From contig DJWQ01000254.1 in assembly GCA_002441045.1 (NCBI GenBank), forward strand, positions 1 to 7,158: a stretch of 7,158 nucleotides of DNA, written 5' to 3'. The notes under the pieces were generated by a model, which saw only the letters and a list, made by a program, of their open reading frames with translations, had not been told where the DNA came from and ran no database searches. Positions 6,191-7,158 of this stretch are shown piece after piece. The stretch's first letter is position 1; every line of letters begins with the position of its first letter. Origin of the DNA: Firmicutes bacterium UBA6226 (GTDB lineage: Bacteria > Bacillota_A > Clostridia > Peptostreptococcales > Acidaminobacteraceae). The translations under genes and the position numbers were made by a program.

Positions 6191-6568
6191 ATGAGTACAA
6201 AGGATATGCTCTTATGGACATTGGCTGCAGGTCTAGCGGTATTTGCGCTTTACCAAGTGGTATGGTTTAAAAGTAAGTCTTCTCACACGGGCTCAACAAC
6301 AGGTGAGATTTTGGAAACAGAAACTTCTCGACCAGCTTTCGTTCGAAGAGGTAACGTTAAGCGTGCTACACTGAAATATACCGTAGAAGGTAGAAATTAC
6401 GTATCAGAAAATAAGATTCAGGTGCCGCTTTCCTTTAAAAAAGGCGACAAGCATAAGGTCTATTATGATACTGAAAATCCAGTGCATCTATATCCATTTA
6501 ATCTGATGCAAGTAATTGTATATTTGGTAATGGCAGTCATCTGTGCTGCGTTTACCTTAGTGGTGTAA
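6191..6568 (+). CDS. DUF3592-like membrane protein
   Basis: Protein of 125 aa with TM helices at about 6-26 and 105-124 flanking a soluble domain of about 75 residues. That middle part carries the features of the DUF3592 family: a GEI strand start at 38-40, the YTVEGRNYVSE segment at 63-73, and KGDKHKVYYDTENP at 84-97. The biochemical role of that family is not established. The ribosome binding site AAGGGG (6180-6185) overlaps the stop codon of the preceding gene, giving a 9-nt intergenic gap and probable translational coupling. A strong terminator follows. The pairing with a small unknown membrane protein suggests a shared envelope role, but nothing in the sequence defines it. Confidence 0.8.
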   Translation: MSTKDMLLWTLAAGLAVFALYQVVWFKSKSSHTGSTTGEILETETSRPAFVRRGNVKRATLKYTVEGRNYVSENKIQVPLSFKKGDKHKVYYDTENPVHLYPFNLMQVIVYLVMAVICAAFTLVV

Positions 6569-6573
6569 CCAAT

Positions 6574-6615
6574 AAAACGATTGTATTTCTTGAATGAGAA
6601 TGCAGTCGTTTTTTT
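6574..6615 (+). terminator. Strong Rho-independent terminator of the two membrane-protein genes
   Basis: A 15-bp stem (6574-6588 with 6598-6612, including three G-U pairs) has a 9-nt loop. It leads into seven Ts (6609-6615), one A, then nine more Ts to 6625. It lies just upstream of the next gene's -35 box and insulates it. Confidence 0.85.
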
Positions 6616-6626
6616 ATTTTTTTTTG

Positions 6627-6655
6627 TTGACAATTTTCAGTATAGTAAGTACGCT
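6627..6655 (+). promoter_or_regulatory. Sigma-A-type promoter of the MarR gene
   Basis: A perfect -35 TTGACA (6627-6632) is followed after 17 bp by TACGCT (6650-6655), which keeps the key T1, A2 and T6 of the -10 box. The predicted transcript start is near 6662. The -10 and spacer lie inside the long palindrome at 6633-6690, so the promoter should be shut by whatever binds there. Confidence 0.75.
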
Positions 6656-6690
6656 AACTATATGGTTAGTGTGCTTACTATACTGAAAAT
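6633..6690. promoter_or_regulatory. 58-bp nested palindrome, probable double MarR operator
   Basis: The arms at 6633-6658 and 6665-6690 match at 24 of 26 positions around a 6-bp centre; the two mismatches would be G-U pairs in RNA. Each half is itself a pseudo-palindrome. Site A, 6641-6662, has TATAGTAAG and CTAACTATA around TACG (8 of 9 arm matches). Site B, 6661-6682, has TATGGTTAG and CTTACTATA around TGTG (7 of 9). Site centres are 20 bp apart, about two helical turns, placing two dimers on the same DNA face. Site A covers the -10 box. The natural binder is the MarR protein encoded 23 bp downstream; binding is inferred. Confidence 0.75.
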
Positions 6691-6712
6691 ATTTCTTTTC
6701 TAAGGAGCGAAT

Positions 6713-7123
6713 ATGTTACCCTATTTGATTATTAAAACTTCTAGACATTTGAGAAATAAACTAGACATTGAGCTTGGTCAAATCAACTTAACGGCAGCGC
6801 AGTTTTCAGTGCTTAACCGCATAGAGATTTCAAATAATAAAGTGCTTGCATCCGAACTGGCAGTTCAACTGGGTTCAGATAAGCCGACGATTTCAGGGAT
6901 TGTTAAAAGATTGGGGCAGATGTCGTTGATCGCAAAAACACCTCATGAGACAGATCGTCGTGCCGAATACCTTTCACTTACCGAATTGGGTAAAAGAAGA
7001 CTAGAGGAAGCACGACAAATCGCAGATAAAGTGACAGAGTTAATATTTAGCGATTTTGATAATGATACAATGGCAGCTTTTGAATCGTATCTGGTAAAAT
7101 TACTTACAAATCTGGAGGGTTAG
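6713..7123 (+). CDS. MarR-family transcriptional regulator
   Basis: Winged-helix DNA-binding protein of 136 aa, normal for the family. Seen: N-terminal dimerisation helix (about 3-22), LTAAQFSVL (26-34) entering the wHTH, the helix-turn-helix at about 45-68 with recognition helix around SDKPTISGIVKRLG (55-68), the wing with the conserved Asp81-Arg82-Arg83, LSLTELGKR (87-95), and a C-terminal dimerisation helix from about 96. MarR proteins are usually repressors released by small phenolic, oxidant or other ligands. The ribosome binding site AAGGAG (6702-6707) is 5 nt before ATG. The palindromic promoter region points to autorepression. The next gene begins immediately after the stop codon, so it is probably the regulated target. 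There are no cysteines, so thiol oxidation sensing of the OhrR type is unlikely. Confidence 0.93.
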   Translation: MLPYLIIKTSRHLRNKLDIELGQINLTAAQFSVLNRIEISNNKVLASELAVQLGSDKPTISGIVKRLGQMSLIAKTPHETDRRAEYLSLTELGKRRLEEARQIADKVTELIFSDFDNDTMAAFESYLVKLLTNLEG

Positions 7124-7158
7124 ATGTCCATATTGATTACGGGTTATAATGGAAATGT
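7124..7158 (+). CDS. NAD(P)-binding Rossmann-fold protein, N-terminal fragment (cut by window end)
   Basis: Only 11 codons are present, reading MSILITGYNGN. The ILITG start followed by Gly at the second turn matches the first strand and dinucleotide loop of NmrA-like or other SDR/epimerase proteins, though Tyr-Asn replaces the commoner Ala-Thr or Ala-Ser. GGAGGG (7114-7119), inside the end of the MarR gene, lies 4 nt before ATG, and the ATG directly follows the MarR stop. A MarR gene next to an NAD(P)H-dependent oxidoreductase is a common pairing. Exact family cannot be decided from this length. Confidence 0.6.
   Translation, partial: MSILITGYNGN

Noticed and set aside
6633..6690. MITE or transposon end
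   Set aside because: No target-site duplication is visible, the element is only 58 bp, and its position over the MarR promoter with internal symmetry fits an operator better.

Overview
The window looks like chromosomal DNA of an anaerobic, low-GC Gram-positive bacterium (Clostridia-type Firmicute). The evidence is AT-rich genes with strong AGGAGG-like ribosome binding sites, a Gram-positive style lipoprotein, hairpin-plus-T-tract terminators after three transcription units, and respiratory genes of anaerobic type. I cannot name the genus from the sequence alone.

Left two thirds (1-5582) is one functional locus for an extracytoplasmic flavin-based reductase. First comes a highly expressed-looking lipoprotein (42-1799) that joins an FMN-binding domain to a fumarate-reductase-type FAD domain. 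It ends at a hairpin terminator. A tightly overlapping three-gene operon follows: a CitA/DcuS-type sensor kinase (1922-3484), a CitB/DcuR-type response regulator (3481-4179), and a second fumarate-reductase-type FAD protein (4176-5582). The second FAD protein has no FMN domain and only an N-terminal membrane anchor. The simplest reading is that the two-component system senses an external organic acceptor and controls expression of the lipoprotein reductase, of its own operon, or of both. Electrons would reach the lipoprotein through FMN covalently attached by an ApbE-type enzyme encoded elsewhere. The acceptor is not certain. Catalytic residues match the soluble fumarate reductase family, but the sensor pocket seems to lack the arginines used by citrate and C4-dicarboxylate sensors.

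Middle (5583-6625): an A-rich 3' region with a short tandem repeat and a strong terminator, then a two-gene unit (5861-6568) of small membrane proteins of unknown function. The second resembles the DUF3592 family. A second strong terminator closes this unit.

Right end (6627-7158): a MarR-family repressor gene with a perfect -35 box. Its promoter is overlaid by a 58-bp nested palindrome that resolves into two 22-bp operator-like sites 20 bp apart. The MarR gene is followed without a gap by the start of a Rossmann-fold NAD(P)-binding protein cut by the window edge. This looks like an autoregulated repressor plus oxidoreductase operon, unrelated in function to the left part as far as the sequence shows.
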